A DNA stretch of 64,000 nt. Origin: Candidatus Dactylopiibacterium sp. (GTDB lineage: Bacteria > Pseudomonadota > Gammaproteobacteria > Burkholderiales > Rhodocyclaceae). The DNA lies in NCBI GenBank assembly GCA_031119555.1, contig JAVHXQ010000002.1, positions 1 to 64,000 on the forward strand. Direction: 5' to 3'. Under the pieces are notes generated by a model. That model ran no database searches. It had not been told where the DNA came from and saw nothing but the letters and a program-made list of their open reading frames with translations. The translations under genes were made by a program, and so were the position numbers. This document shows, one piece after another, positions 1 to 8,673 of this stretch; within the stretch, counting starts at the first letter, position 1, and every line of letters starts with the position of its first letter.

Positions 1-53
1 CTCGCGACCTCAACCTTGGCAAGGTTGCGCTCTACCAACTGAGCTACTCCCGC
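1..53 (-). tRNA. tRNA-Gly (GCC), 3' part cut off by the window edge
   Basis: Read on the minus strand, the sequence starts GCGGGAG at position 53 and continues with a normal D arm, an anticodon stem and loop holding GCC, and the variable region. The T arm, acceptor 3' strand and CCA lie outside the window. It sits beside pgsA and uvrC, as glyW does in enterobacteria. Confidence 0.93.
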
Positions 54-67
54 ATCAGGAGTCGTGC

Positions 68-95
68 ATTATAGGCAGTTAAATGTCCCAGTCAA
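68..95 (-). promoter_or_regulatory. Strong sigma-70 type promoter for tRNA-Gly
   Basis: On the minus strand TTGACT (90-95) and a consensus TATAAT (68-73) are separated by 16 nt. The -10 box is followed by the mature tRNA 5' end about 15 nt downstream. A strong core promoter just upstream of a tRNA is typical of stable-RNA genes. Confidence 0.8.
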
Positions 96-127
96 GCCCT
101 TTTTGCCGGAATATCCTGCGGCGCCGG

Positions 128-694
128 TTATCTTTCGTCGATGACGGCCAGTGCGCGGCGCATGTAATACACCATGGACCACAGCGTCAGCAACACGGCC
201 ACGATCATCAGCACCGAGCCGATCCGGTAGATCGGCAGCCCCGCGAGATCGTCGAAATACAGCAGCATCGGGATGGCGACCATCTGCGCGGTCGTCTTGA
301 GCTTGCCGATGAATGAAACGGCCACGCTCTTGGTCTTGCCGATCTGGGCCATCCATTCGCGCAGCGCCGAGATCGTGAGCTCGCGGCCGATGATGATGAA
401 GGCCAGCACCGCGTTGCAGCGCCCGAGCCAGACGAGCAGCACGAGCGCGGCGCACACCATGAGCTTGTCCGCGACGGGGTCGAGGAAGGCGCCGAAGGCG
501 GACGTGAGCCCGAGGCGCCGGGCCAGCCAGCCATCGAACCAGTCGGTCACGGCCGCGATGATGAACAGCGTGCAGGCCACGAGATTCTGCATGGGCAGCG
601 AGAGCACCTCGGCAGGCAGGTAGAACACCGCCAGCACCAGCGGGATCATCACGATGCGGGCCCACGTGAGGGCGTTGGGGATATTGAAATTCAT
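128..694 (-). CDS. pgsA: CDP-diacylglycerol--glycerol-3-phosphate 3-phosphatidyltransferase
   Basis: Makes phosphatidylglycerophosphate, the committed step to phosphatidylglycerol and cardiolipin, in the inner membrane. The 188-residue protein has several hydrophobic segments and the complete CDP-alcohol phosphatidyltransferase signature: D51, D54, G55, A58, R59, G68, D72 and D76 with exact family spacing. Length is normal for the family. It lies between uvrC (65 nt upstream) and tRNA-Gly, all leftward, and is probably co-transcribed with uvrC. The ATG at 694 gives an N-terminus (MNFNIPNALTWAR) like other PgsA proteins; its ribosome binding site is weak. Confidence 0.96.
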   Translation of the reverse strand: MNFNIPNALTWARIVMIPLVLAVFYLPAEVLSLPMQNLVACTLFIIAAVTDWFDGWLARRLGLTSAFGAFLDPVADKLMVCAALVLLVWLGRCNAVLAFIIIGRELTISALREWMAQIGKTKSVAVSFIGKLKTTAQMVAIPMLLYFDDLAGLPIYRIGSVLMIVAVLLTLWSMVYYMRRALAVIDER

Positions 695-759
695 GCGGGG
701 GTCCGGAAGCTCACCATCTGGCCGGCCGCGACGCGGTTCGCGGCTGCCGGCCGACAGTC

Positions 760-2559
760 TCAGTGCAAGGCGTTATAGATTTGTTCCGCGATTTTACGAT
801 TGATCCCCTCGACACGGCACAAATCTTCGACGGTTGCGTCACGCACGCCCGCAAGTCCGCCGAAGGCCTCGATGAGTTTCTTGCGCCGCGTCGGGCCGAC
901 CCCCGCGATGTCCTCCAGCCGCGAACTCAGACGGGTCTTGCTGCGCTTGGCGCGCATGCCGGTGATCGCGAAGCGGTGGGCCTCGTCGCGCACGATCTGG
1001 ATCAGGTGCAGGGCCGGATGCTCGCCTCCCAGCGCAAGACCCGGGCGACCGTCGGGATGGATCAGTTGCTCGAGGCCGGCCTTGCGCTCCTCGCCCTTGG
1101 CCACGCCGACCATCGCGATGCTCGTCAGACCCAGTTCGCTGAGCACTTCCCACGCTACGCCGACCTGACCCTTGCCACCGTCGATGAGGATCAGGTCCGG
1201 CCGCACGCCCTCGCCCGCCGCCACCTTTTCGTAGCGTCGCGTGAGGGCCTGACGCATCGCGGCGTAGTCGTCGCCCGGTGTGATGTCGTGGATGTTGAAG
1301 CGGCGGTACTCTGATTTCTTCATCCCCGCGCCTTCCCAGACGACGCAGGACGCCTGCGTGGCCTCACCCTGGGTGTGCGAGATGTCGAAGCATTCGATGC
1401 GCTGCGGCCGCTCGGGCAGTTCGAGCGCGGCCTGCAGCGCGTCGAGCTGGGCCTCGGCACGGCCGGTCTCGCGCAGGCGGGTCTCGATCGCGAGGCGCGC
1501 ATTCACGAGCGCCATCTCGACCCAGGCCTTCTCGGCCTGGAAGCGCGCCGCGGCCACGACCGGGGGGCGGTCCAGCACGTCCTCCAGCTGCTCGCGCACC
1601 ACGGCGGCATCCACGCCCTCGATGACGAGCTTGGCGGGCGCGGGGTGCAGACGGTAGTGCTGATCGACGTAGGCCAGCAGCGCGTTGGCCACATCCACCC
1701 CCGCGCTCGCGCTGGGGAACTGCGCGCGGTCGCCCAGGTGGCGCCCGCCGCGCACCATCGCCAGATTCACGCAGACCAGGTCGCCGTAGCTGTCGGCCAC
1801 GAGGATGTCGACGTCTTCATCCTTGCCGGAATCGACGAACTGCTTGTGCAGCACGGTCTGCAGGGCGCGGATCTGGTCGCGGAAGATCGCGGCCTGCTCG
1901 AAGGCGAAGGCTTCGGAGGCCTCCTGCATGCGCGCGGTGAGGCTGTCGATCACGTCGGAGTGACGCCCCTCCAGGAACAAGGTGGCGAGCTTCACATCGC
2001 GCGCGTAATCCTCGGGCGCGATCATGTTCACGCACGGCCCCGAGCAGCGCTTGATCTGGTAGAGCAGGCAGGGGCGCGAGCGATTCGCGAAAACGCTGTT
2101 CTCGCAGGTGCGCAGCAGGAACAGCCGCTGCAGCAGCTGGATGCTCTCGCGCGCCGCCCAGCCGGACGGAAACGGGCCGAAATAGCGCACGCCCTTCTCG
2201 AAGGCGCCGCGATAGTAGGCGATCCGGGGCGAGGCGTCGCCCGTGATCGCGATGTAGGGGTAGCTCTTGTCGTCGCGGAACAGGATGTTGTAGCGCGGCT
2301 TGAGCGACTTGATGAGGTTGTTCTCGAGGATCAGCGCCTCGGCCTCGGAACGCACCGCCGTGGTATCCACGCGCACGATCTGCGCCACCATCATCGCGAT
2401 GCGCGGGCTCGGATGATTCTTCAGGAAGTAGCTCGAGACGCGGCGCTTGAGGTTCTTGGCCTTGCCCACGTAGAGCACTTCGTCGTCCGCGCCGATCATG
2501 CGATAGACGCCCGGGGCCTCGGTCAGCAGACGCAGGAAGGTCTTGGCGTCGAATGTCAT
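760..2559 (-). CDS. uvrC: Excinuclease ABC subunit C
   Basis: Makes both incisions around bulky lesions during nucleotide excision repair with UvrA and UvrB (uvrB lies at 31.6 kb). The 599-residue product has the N-terminal GIY-YIG nuclease domain (about residues 14-45), a UVR motif near 200 that contacts UvrB, the RNase H-like second nuclease (around CFDISHTQG) and a C-terminal helix-hairpin-helix pair. I start at the ATG at 2559 because GGGGA sits 9 nt upstream; a TTG three codons earlier would abut that same site. pgsA follows, so the two probably form an operon. Confidence 0.96.
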   Translation of the reverse strand: MTFDAKTFLRLLTEAPGVYRMIGADDEVLYVGKAKNLKRRVSSYFLKNHPSPRIAMMVAQIVRVDTTAVRSEAEALILENNLIKSLKPRYNILFRDDKSYPYIAITGDASPRIAYYRGAFEKGVRYFGPFPSGWAARESIQLLQRLFLLRTCENSVFANRSRPCLLYQIKRCSGPCVNMIAPEDYARDVKLATLFLEGRHSDVIDSLTARMQEASEAFAFEQAAIFRDQIRALQTVLHKQFVDSGKDEDVDILVADSYGDLVCVNLAMVRGGRHLGDRAQFPSASAGVDVANALLAYVDQHYRLHPAPAKLVIEGVDAAVVREQLEDVLDRPPVVAAARFQAEKAWVEMALVNARLAIETRLRETGRAEAQLDALQAALELPERPQRIECFDISHTQGEATQASCVVWEGAGMKKSEYRRFNIHDITPGDDYAAMRQALTRRYEKVAAGEGVRPDLILIDGGKGQVGVAWEVLSELGLTSIAMVGVAKGEERKAGLEQLIHPDGRPGLALGGEHPALHLIQIVRDEAHRFAITGMRAKRSKTRLSSRLEDIAGVGPTRRKKLIEAFGGLAGVRDATVEDLCRVEGINRKIAEQIYNALH

Positions 2560-2602
2560 GCAGCGCAATCCCCGCGGCCGGACCGGCGACCACGCAACCG
2601 GC

Positions 2603-2617
2603 GTGACAAAACGTCAC
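2603..2617. repeat. Inverted repeat GTGAC-N5-GTCAC in the uvrC/lipoprotein divergent region
   Basis: GTGAC (2603-2607) and GTCAC (2613-2617) flank AAAAC, 44 nt upstream of the uvrC start in the 177-bp divergent intergenic region. It could be a regulator site. The half-site spacing does not fit CRP/FNR and no LexA box was recognised. Confidence 0.3.
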
Positions 2618-2736
2618 ACATGGGCGCGCCCCGTCCGGTGCAACGTGACATACCCTGAATCCACGGGCATCCGCCCGATCCGCGCGATTCTCCCGCAGCC
2701 GGCCTCGCGAGGCCACTCTCCGTTCCGACCGCCGCC

Positions 2737-2901
2737 ATGTTCCCGAACCGCAAACACCTCGTCACCCTCCTGATTGCCGCGCTGTGCGGCGCCGGTCTCG
2801 CGGCCTGTGGCGGCGGCGACGACGCGGGGCGCCAGATCCCCGTGGGCCACACGGCAGGCAGCGTGGAGCCGGCGCCGCCGGCGCCGTCCCCCGCAAGCTG
2901 A
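2737..2901 (+). CDS. Small putative lipoprotein, 54 residues
   Basis: A short gene encoding MFPNRKHL followed by a hydrophobic stretch and a lipobox LAAC, with the candidate acylated Cys at residue 24. The mature part is only about 31 residues: Gly/Asp-rich, then Pro/Ala-rich (EPAPPAPSPAS). It would be exported by Sec and lipidated by Lgt/LspA/Lnt. The residue after Cys is Gly, so outer-membrane sorting by Lol is likely. It lacks the KGPL motif of LptM-type lipoproteins. Function is unknown. The gene is divergent from uvrC and convergent with nagZ; no clear Shine-Dalgarno is visible. Confidence 0.6.
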   Translation: MFPNRKHLVTLLIAALCGAGLAACGGGDDAGRQIPVGHTAGSVEPAPPAPSPAS

Positions 2902-2917
2902 GCCCGCCACCCTCGCG

Positions 2918-3958
2918 TCAGGCCAGCGCCTGCACGCTTGCCCAGGCCTCGGCAAAGCGCTTGTCGATCGAAAGCACCTCCAGGCTCGGATACTGCTGGG
3001 GCGCGAGCCGCGCCACGCGCCGGGCCGTGCTCTCGCGCAACGCGGGTTGCCAGCGCGCGAGCAGATCGGCCGTGAGATCGGGCCGGTTGCAGACGAGCAC
3101 CATGTCGCAGCCGGCCACGTAAGCCGCCTCGGCACGCGCCACGATGTCGCCGGCGAGCGTTGCGCCCTCCATCGTGAGGTCGTCGGAGAACACCACGCCC
3201 TCGAACGCCAGCCGCCCGCGCAGGATCTCTCCGAGCCAGAAAGGCGAGAATCCTGCCGGCAGCGCATCGACCTTTTCATACACCACGTGAGCGGGCATCA
3301 CGCCCGACAGCAACGCGCCGAGTTCGCTGCGATAGGGCGCGATATCCTCGGCCCAGATGGCGTCGAACTCGCGGTTGTCCACGGGCATTGCGACGTGGGA
3401 ATCCGCCTCGGCGAAGCCATGCCCCGGAAAATGCTTGCCCACGCAGCCCATGCCGGCCTCGCGCATTCCGGAGGCCAGCGCGTGCGCGAGCATCGCCACG
3501 ACCTGCGGGTTGCGATGAAAGGCGCGGTCGCCCACGACGCGGCTTTGTCCGTAATCGAGGTCCAGCACCGGCGCGAACGACAGATCGACACCGCACGCGA
3601 GCAGCTCGGCCGCGAGGACGTAGCCGGTATCCTGCGCACAGAGGATCGCGTCGCGCGGCGAGCGTGCGTGCAGCTCGCCCAGGCGCCCCATCGCCGGCAA
3701 GCGCGTAAAGCCCTGACGGAAGCGCTGCACGCGGCCGCCTTCGTGATCGACCGCGATGATCAGCGCGGGGCTGCGCAGCGCATGGATCTCACCGCACAGC
3801 GCGGCGAGCTGTTCGGTGCTCTGGAAATTGCGCGCGAACAGGATCACGCCGCCCACGAGCGGATGGCGCAGCACCTCGCGTTCGGCCTCGCTGAGACGGA
3901 GGCCGGCGACATCGCACATCACCGGACCCTGCGGAAGTTTCGTCATCTCGGGGCTCAT
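2918..3958 (-). CDS. nagZ: Beta-N-acetylhexosaminidase (muropeptide recycling)
   Basis: Cytoplasmic glycoside hydrolase family 3 enzyme that removes GlcNAc from 1,6-anhydromuropeptides during peptidoglycan recycling. The 346-residue protein has the family signature KHFPGHG (175-181) with its catalytic His-containing loop and the nucleophile motif SDDLTM (258-263). There is no signal peptide, consistent with a cytoplasmic NagZ. The ATG at 3958 overlaps the acpS stop (ATGA), so it is translationally coupled as the last gene of the lepA-to-nagZ cluster. Confidence 0.95.
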   Translation of the reverse strand: MSPEMTKLPQGPVMCDVAGLRLSEAEREVLRHPLVGGVILFARNFQSTEQLAALCGEIHALRSPALIIAVDHEGGRVQRFRQGFTRLPAMGRLGELHARSPRDAILCAQDTGYVLAAELLACGVDLSFAPVLDLDYGQSRVVGDRAFHRNPQVVAMLAHALASGMREAGMGCVGKHFPGHGFAEADSHVAMPVDNREFDAIWAEDIAPYRSELGALLSGVMPAHVVYEKVDALPAGFSPFWLGEILRGRLAFEGVVFSDDLTMEGATLAGDIVARAEAAYVAGCDMVLVCNRPDLTADLLARWQPALRESTARRVARLAPQQYPSLEVLSIDKRFAEAWASVQALA

Positions 3959-4335
3959 GGTCGTGTTTCCAGAAGAGCAAAGGCGACGACGTGATCGCGC
4001 TCGTCGCTGAGGGAAAGATGCGCGGCCAGGCCACGCTCGCGCAGCAGCGCGGCAAGGGCGTCGTCAAAGAAATACACCGGCTTGCCGAGCGCGTCATGGG
4101 TGACGCCGATCGCCCCCAGCGTGGCCGGCGGGCGCAACCCGGTGCCCAGCGCCTTGGCAAAGGCCTCCTTCGCCGCGAAGCGCTTGGCGAGCAGGCGCGC
4201 GGGCTCGCGCGCGGCCTCGAACTCGGCCAGTTCCCCCGCGTGCAGCAAGCGCGCGGCAAAGCGCTCGCCATGGCGCTCCAGCGCATCGCGCATGCGGGCG
4301 ATGGCAACGATGTCGGTGCCGATGCCGTGAATCAT
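3955..4335 (-). CDS. acpS: Holo-[acyl-carrier-protein] synthase
   Basis: Transfers 4'-phosphopantetheine from CoA to the serine of acyl carrier protein (AcpP at 18.2 kb). The 126-residue protein shows the two family motifs: GTDIV with D8, and [15 protein letters not shown], whose Glu and Lys coordinate magnesium and CoA. It starts 10 nt after pdxJ and overlaps nagZ by 4 nt. The pdxJ-acpS pairing is conserved across proteobacteria. Confidence 0.96.
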   Translation of the reverse strand: MIHGIGTDIVAIARMRDALERHGERFAARLLHAGELAEFEAAREPARLLAKRFAAKEAFAKALGTGLRPPATLGAIGVTHDALGKPVYFFDDALAALLRERGLAAHLSLSDERDHVVAFALLETRP

Positions 4336-4345
4336 GCGCGGCGCC

Positions 4346-5116
4346 TCAGACGCCGGCGAGCGGAGCGCGCGCGCGGGCGGCTTCGCGCATCAGGCGCTTC
4401 ATCTCGGCAACCGCTTCACGCAGCCCGACGAAGACCGCGCGACTCACGATGGCGTGGCCGATGTGCAGCTCGCGCACGCCATCGAGCGCGGCGACGGGCT
4501 GCACGTTGAAATAGTTGAGCGCATGGCCGGCATTGAAGCGCATGCCCAGACCCACGATGGCGCGGCCGGCCTCGCGGATCCTGTCGAGTTCCGCGAGCAC
4601 GGCCGGGCTGCGGGCATCGCGCCCCTGCGTATGGAACGCCGCGGCATAGGGGCCGGTGTGGATCTCGCAGACGCGCGCGCCGATGCGGGCGGCGGCTTCG
4701 ATCTGGGCCGGGTCGGCATCGATGAAGACGCTGGTCACGATGCCCGCGTCGGCGAGCCGCGCGATGGCGTCCTTCAGCGCAGCTTCCTGCGCGAGGATGT
4801 CCAGGCCGCCCTCGGTGGTCACCTCCTGGCGGCCTTCGGGCACCAGCATGGCCATCTCGGGACGGACCTGGCAGGCGATGCCGACCATCTCGGCGGTGGC
4901 CGCCATTTCGAGATTGAGCTTGATGTGGGTGAGTTCGCGCAGACGCCGCACGTCGTGATCCTGGATGTGGCGGCGGTCTTCGCGCAGGTGCACGGTAATG
5001 CCGTCCGCGCCGCCCAGGTGCGCCTCGACGGCCGCCCACACCGGGTCCGGTTCGTAGGTGCGGCGGGCCTGACGCAGGGTGGCGACGTGGTCGATGTTGA
5101 CGCCGAGTTCGATCAT
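4346..5116 (-). CDS. pdxJ: Pyridoxine 5'-phosphate synthase
   Basis: Condenses 1-deoxyxylulose 5-phosphate with 3-amino-2-oxopropyl phosphate in the DXP-dependent vitamin B6 pathway. The 256-residue TIM-barrel protein begins [19 protein letters not shown], the family's N-terminal signature with active-site His, and carries the EVTTEGGLD loop mid-protein. Length is normal. It sits between recO (22 nt) and acpS (10 nt), the classic recO-pdxJ-acpS order. Confidence 0.96.
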   Translation of the reverse strand: MIELGVNIDHVATLRQARRTYEPDPVWAAVEAHLGGADGITVHLREDRRHIQDHDVRRLRELTHIKLNLEMAATAEMVGIACQVRPEMAMLVPEGRQEVTTEGGLDILAQEAALKDAIARLADAGIVTSVFIDADPAQIEAAARIGARVCEIHTGPYAAAFHTQGRDARSPAVLAELDRIREAGRAIVGLGMRFNAGHALNYFNVQPVAALDGVRELHIGHAIVSRAVFVGLREAVAEMKRLMREAARARAPLAGV

Positions 5117-5138
5117 CGTGAGCGTTTCCTTGTGGGGT

Positions 5139-5867
5139 TCAGAGCGCCTGCAGTTCCATGAGGATGCGGCGCGACTCGAGAATCTGTCCGCCCAGATGGT
5201 AATGGATCAGGCGGCGCATGAGGCCCTTGGCATGGGCCAGGGTTTCGGGCGCGGAGAAGTCGTCCGCGGCCATCGCGAGCAGCACGCGTCCGGGCAGCAG
5301 CGGGAGGTCGCCCTGCCCCGCGCCGGGCGGAGCCTCGACCGGACCGCGCTCCGTGAGATAGAGATACAGCGCGTCCGCGTCGAGCGCGGCGCCGCGCTCG
5401 GCATCGTGATCGAGCAGCGGCGCGTAGCCTGCCTCGCGCAGCAGCGCAAGCTCGAAGCCGCGCAGCACGGGCTCGTGCGCCTCGCGCGCGGCGAGCCGGG
5501 CGAGCGCGTGGGCATAGGCGTCGAAAAGCTGCGGGTGCGCGTCCTCGCGCGGCAGCAGGCGCAGCAGCAGTTCGTTGAGGTAGTAGCCGCACAGCAGGCC
5601 GATGCCCCCGAGCAGGGCGTGCCCGCCCTGCCAGTGCGCGGCGTGCAGCGTCTTCACTTCGCCCTTGCCCGACCATGTGAGTTCCAGCGGCTGAAAGGCC
5701 ATCAGCACGCCGCGCAGCATGGAGCCGGTACGCCGCGCGCCCTTGGCCACCATGGGCACGCGGCCATGGTGGCGGGAGAACACTTCGACGATGAGGCTGG
5801 TCTCCCGCCAGGGGTAGCTGTGCAGGAGGAAGCCGGTTTCGTCGTCGATGCGCGAACGGCTGGTCAT
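5139..5867 (-). CDS. recO: DNA repair protein RecO
   Basis: Recombination mediator that helps RecR load RecA on SSB-coated DNA in the RecFOR pathway. The 242-residue protein has the N-terminal OB-fold region (around [25 protein letters not shown]) and a helical C-terminal domain. It has no obvious four-cysteine zinc site, as in many proteobacterial RecO proteins. It follows era by 28 nt in the conserved rnc-era-recO order. Confidence 0.94.
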   Translation of the reverse strand: MTSRSRIDDETGFLLHSYPWRETSLIVEVFSRHHGRVPMVAKGARRTGSMLRGVLMAFQPLELTWSGKGEVKTLHAAHWQGGHALLGGIGLLCGYYLNELLLRLLPREDAHPQLFDAYAHALARLAAREAHEPVLRGFELALLREAGYAPLLDHDAERGAALDADALYLYLTERGPVEAPPGAGQGDLPLLPGRVLLAMAADDFSAPETLAHAKGLMRRLIHYHLGGQILESRRILMELQAL

Positions 5868-5895
5868 CGGCGGGCGGACGGAACCGGGCGCGGGC

Positions 5896-6783
5896 TCACT
5901 CGTAACCGAGGGACTTGAGCGCGCGCTCGTCGTCGGCCCAGCCGCTCTTCACCTTGACCCAGGTTTCGAGATAGACCTTGCCATCGAACAGCTTCTCGAG
6001 CTCGACGCGTGCCTCGGAGGAGATGCGCTTCAGGCGTTCGCCGCCGCGCCCGATCACGATGCCTTTGTGGCCGGCCTTGTCGACGATGATCGCGGCGTAG
6101 ATGCGGCGCAGGTTGCCTTCGATCTCGAATTTCTCGATCTCGACGGTCATGCCGTAGGGCAGTTCCTCGCCCAGCAGACGGAAGAGCTTCTCGCGCAGGA
6201 ATTCGGCCGCCAGGAAGCGTTCGCTGCGATCGGTGATGTCGTCCTCGCCGAAGAGCGGCTCGCCCTCGGGCAGGTACTTGCCCAGCGCGCGCAGGAGCTG
6301 GTCGACGTTGTGACCGCGCTCGGCGCTCACGGGCACGATCTCGGCAAACGGGTACTCGGCCGCCATCTGCTGCATGAAGGGCAGCAGGCGCGCCTTGTCG
6401 TCCTCGAGGTCGACCTTGTTGAGCACCAGCACGACCTTGGCCTGCTCGGGCAGCAGCGCCATGACCTTGCGGTCGTCCGGCCCGAAACGCCCGGCCTCGA
6501 TGAGGAACATCACCACGTCGACTTCCTGCAGCACCTGGCTGACGGTGCGGTTCATGGTGGCGTTGAGGGCGTTGCGGTGATGCGTCTGGAAGCCGGGCGT
6601 GTCGACGAAGACGAACTGCTGCGCGCCCTCGGTGAGCACGCCGGTGATGCGGTGGCGCGTGGTCTGCGCCTTGCGCGAAACGATGCTGATCTTCTGCCCC
6701 ACGAGGCGGTTGAGCAGCGTGGATTTGCCGACGTTGGGCCGGCCGATGATGGCCACGAGGCCGGTATGGGTCACTTCGGTCAT
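5896..6783 (-). CDS. era: GTPase Era, 16S rRNA maturation
   Basis: Essential GTPase that binds the 3' end of 16S rRNA and assists 30S assembly. The 295-residue protein shows G1 [10 protein letters not shown]3 DTPGF and G4 NKVD in the N-terminal GTPase domain. A C-terminal KH domain contains [12 protein letters not shown]. Its ATG overlaps the rnc stop by 4 nt, so RNase III and Era are translationally coupled, as in most proteobacteria. Confidence 0.97.
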   Translation of the reverse strand: MTEVTHTGLVAIIGRPNVGKSTLLNRLVGQKISIVSRKAQTTRHRITGVLTEGAQQFVFVDTPGFQTHHRNALNATMNRTVSQVLQEVDVVMFLIEAGRFGPDDRKVMALLPEQAKVVLVLNKVDLEDDKARLLPFMQQMAAEYPFAEIVPVSAERGHNVDQLLRALGKYLPEGEPLFGEDDITDRSERFLAAEFLREKLFRLLGEELPYGMTVEIEKFEIEGNLRRIYAAIIVDKAGHKGIVIGRGGERLKRISSEARVELEKLFDGKVYLETWVKVKSGWADDERALKSLGYE

Positions 6784-7457
6784 GTTCTTTCCAGTTCCTG
6801 CAGTGCGGCCGAGGCCGCCATCTGCTCGGCGATGCGCCGGCTGGTGCCGACGCCGTGGGTGGCGAGCCCCAGTGCTTCGACCACGCAGCGCACCTCGAAT
6901 TCGCGTGCATGCGCCTCGCCCCGCTCGGCCACCATCTCGTAGCGGGGCAGCGGCAGGCGGCGCGCCTGCATGACTTCCTGCAAGGCGGTCTTGGCGTCCT
7001 TGAAGGAGCGCGCGGGGTCGAGCGTGGCGAGCTGCGCGGCGTAGAGCCGGGTGATGACGCCGCGGACGGCCTCGAATCCCCCGTCAAGGTAGATCGCGCC
7101 GAAGACGGCTTCAAGCGCGTCGGCGAGCATGGAGGGGCGCTCGCGGCCGCCGTTGCGCTGCTCTCCCTCGCCCAGCAGCAGGTATTCGCCCAGCCCGATC
7201 TGCTGGGCGATGCGGTGCAGGGCTTCCTGCTTCACGAACTGCGCGCGCAGGCGCGAGAGCTCGCCTTCGCGCAGCGTCGGAAAGCGCTCGAAGAGCAGCA
7301 TGGAGACGAGCATGTCGACGATGCTGTCACCCAGGAATTCGAGCCGCTCGTTGTGGTCGGACGAATAGCTTGCGTGCGTCAGCGCCTGGCGCAGGAGCGC
7401 CGGGCGTTCGAAACGGTAATCCAGGGCCTTGAGCAGCCCCTCGCGTCCAGCCGTCAT
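6780..7457 (-). CDS. rnc: Ribonuclease III
   Basis: Double-strand-specific endoribonuclease that processes rRNA precursors and some mRNAs. The 225-residue protein has the catalytic signature [12 protein letters not shown] in the N-terminal domain, a second acidic cluster around residues 110-120 and a C-terminal double-stranded RNA-binding domain. I start at the ATG at 7457 ([10 protein letters not shown]), which overlaps the previous stop by 1 nt (TGATG). A longer open frame upstream runs through the DUF4845 gene and is not real. Confidence 0.96.
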   Translation of the reverse strand: MTAGREGLLKALDYRFERPALLRQALTHASYSSDHNERLEFLGDSIVDMLVSMLLFERFPTLREGELSRLRAQFVKQEALHRIAQQIGLGEYLLLGEGEQRNGGRERPSMLADALEAVFGAIYLDGGFEAVRGVITRLYAAQLATLDPARSFKDAKTALQEVMQARRLPLPRYEMVAERGEAHAREFEVRCVVEALGLATHGVGTSRRIAEQMAASAALQELERT

Positions 7458-7807
7458 CAGTTCGACGTGATCTCGAAATCGAAGTACAGGCCGGTGTTGG
7501 CGAACAACGCCACCTCGCGCCGGTAATTCACGTGCAGGCGGATCTTGCCGCCGTCCTTGTCGATGAGCAGGGTCTGCGGATCGACGTTCTTGATGTCGTC
7601 GATGTCGGCATAGCGCTGGAAAGCCGACCGGATCTGCCCCGGCGTGGCGTTCTGGTCCTGGCTGCTGACGATCTTCGCAAAGGCGCTCTTGACCGCGAAG
7701 TACTCGGTGAAGACCGGGATCAGCTTGAAACCGACCACCAGGCAGGCGGCCGCCAGCATCCCGACGATCAGGGTGGAAATCAGGGTCAATCCGCGTTGTC
7801 GCTTCAT
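7457..7807 (-). CDS. DUF4845 family single-pass membrane protein
   Basis: The 116-residue protein of unknown function begins MKRQRGLTLISTLIVGM, a short basic head followed by one transmembrane helix that resembles a pilin N-terminus but lacks the canonical prepilin Gly-Phe cleavage site. The rest is a small soluble, probably periplasmic domain. It lies between lepB and rnc, a position conserved in beta- and gammaproteobacteria, which suggests a link to signal peptidase I or secretion. The ATG at 7807 has GGAGA 6 nt upstream; a start seven codons earlier would overlap lepB and is less likely. Confidence 0.85.
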   Translation of the reverse strand: MKRQRGLTLISTLIVGMLAAACLVVGFKLIPVFTEYFAVKSAFAKIVSSQDQNATPGQIRSAFQRYADIDDIKNVDPQTLLIDKDGGKIRLHVNYRREVALFANTGLYFDFEITSN

Positions 7808-7824
7808 CGTGTGTCTCCGCTCGC

Positions 7825-8643
7825 TCATTGGAAGCTGCCGATGCGGCCGAAATCGACCCCGGCAGGCGGAAGGATACGGTCTGCGTGGAACCAGATGAAG
7901 AACGCTCGTCCGACGATGTTCTCGTCCGGCACAAAGCCCCAGAAACGCGAGTCGGCGCTCTGGTCGCGGTTATCGCCCATGACGAAGTAATGCCCCGGCG
8001 GCACCGTGCAGCGGGTGCCTTCGCGCGTGTTCTGGCAACTGCCCGCGAACGCGTGCGGAATCACCAGCTGATCGGGCACGAACGCCGGCGCCTCGGGGTT
8101 GTTGAGCACGGAGTAGTCGCGCCCGCCGACTTTCTCGCCGAACCGCTTGAAGACGTCCAGCGAACCGGGCACGAGATAATCGCCCGCGGCCGTCACGGGC
8201 TGGGCTTCACCGTTGATGAGCAGACGCTTGTTGAGGTATTCAACGCGGTCTCCGGGCAGGCCGATCACGCGCTTGATGTAGTCCTGACGCATGTCGTGCG
8301 GGTAGCGGAACACCATCACGTCGCCGCGCCGGGGCTCGCCGACCTCGATGATCTTCTTGTTGAGCACGGGCAGGCGAATGCCGTAGGCATACTTGTTCAC
8401 GAGGATGAAGTCGCCCACCTGCAGCGTCGGGATCATGGAGCCCGAGGGGATGCGGAAAGGCTCCAGCCAGAACGAGCGCAGCAGGAAGATCGGCAGGATG
8501 ACCGGGAAGAAGCTCGCGCCGTACTCGACCCACCACGGGTCGGGCGTGCCGGGCGCGCGCAGCTTGCGGGCCTTGAAAACGTCATAGAACCACAGGACGC
8601 CCGAGACGATGCTCAGGACAAACAGGATGAGGGCGAAATCCAA
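7825..8643 (-). CDS. lepB: Signal peptidase I
   Basis: Inner-membrane protease that cleaves Sec and Tat signal peptides. The 272-residue protein has two N-terminal transmembrane segments, catalytic Ser69 in PSGSM, the general base Lys124 in YIKRVIGLPGD, and the GDNRDQSADSR box toward the C-terminus. Length matches the family. It follows lepA by 30 nt and precedes DUF4845 in the lepA-lepB-rnc-era arrangement. Confidence 0.97.
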   Translation of the reverse strand: MDFALILFVLSIVSGVLWFYDVFKARKLRAPGTPDPWWVEYGASFFPVILPIFLLRSFWLEPFRIPSGSMIPTLQVGDFILVNKYAYGIRLPVLNKKIIEVGEPRRGDVMVFRYPHDMRQDYIKRVIGLPGDRVEYLNKRLLINGEAQPVTAAGDYLVPGSLDVFKRFGEKVGGRDYSVLNNPEAPAFVPDQLVIPHAFAGSCQNTREGTRCTVPPGHYFVMGDNRDQSADSRFWGFVPDENIVGRAFFIWFHADRILPPAGVDFGRIGSFQ

Positions 8644-8673
8644 GATCAGGTCTTTCCCGGAAATGGTTGAGGC

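Noticed and set aside
2603-2617. CRP/FNR site upstream of uvrC
   Set aside because: The half-sites are symmetrical but the spacing is wrong for CRP or FNR; listed only as an inverted repeat.
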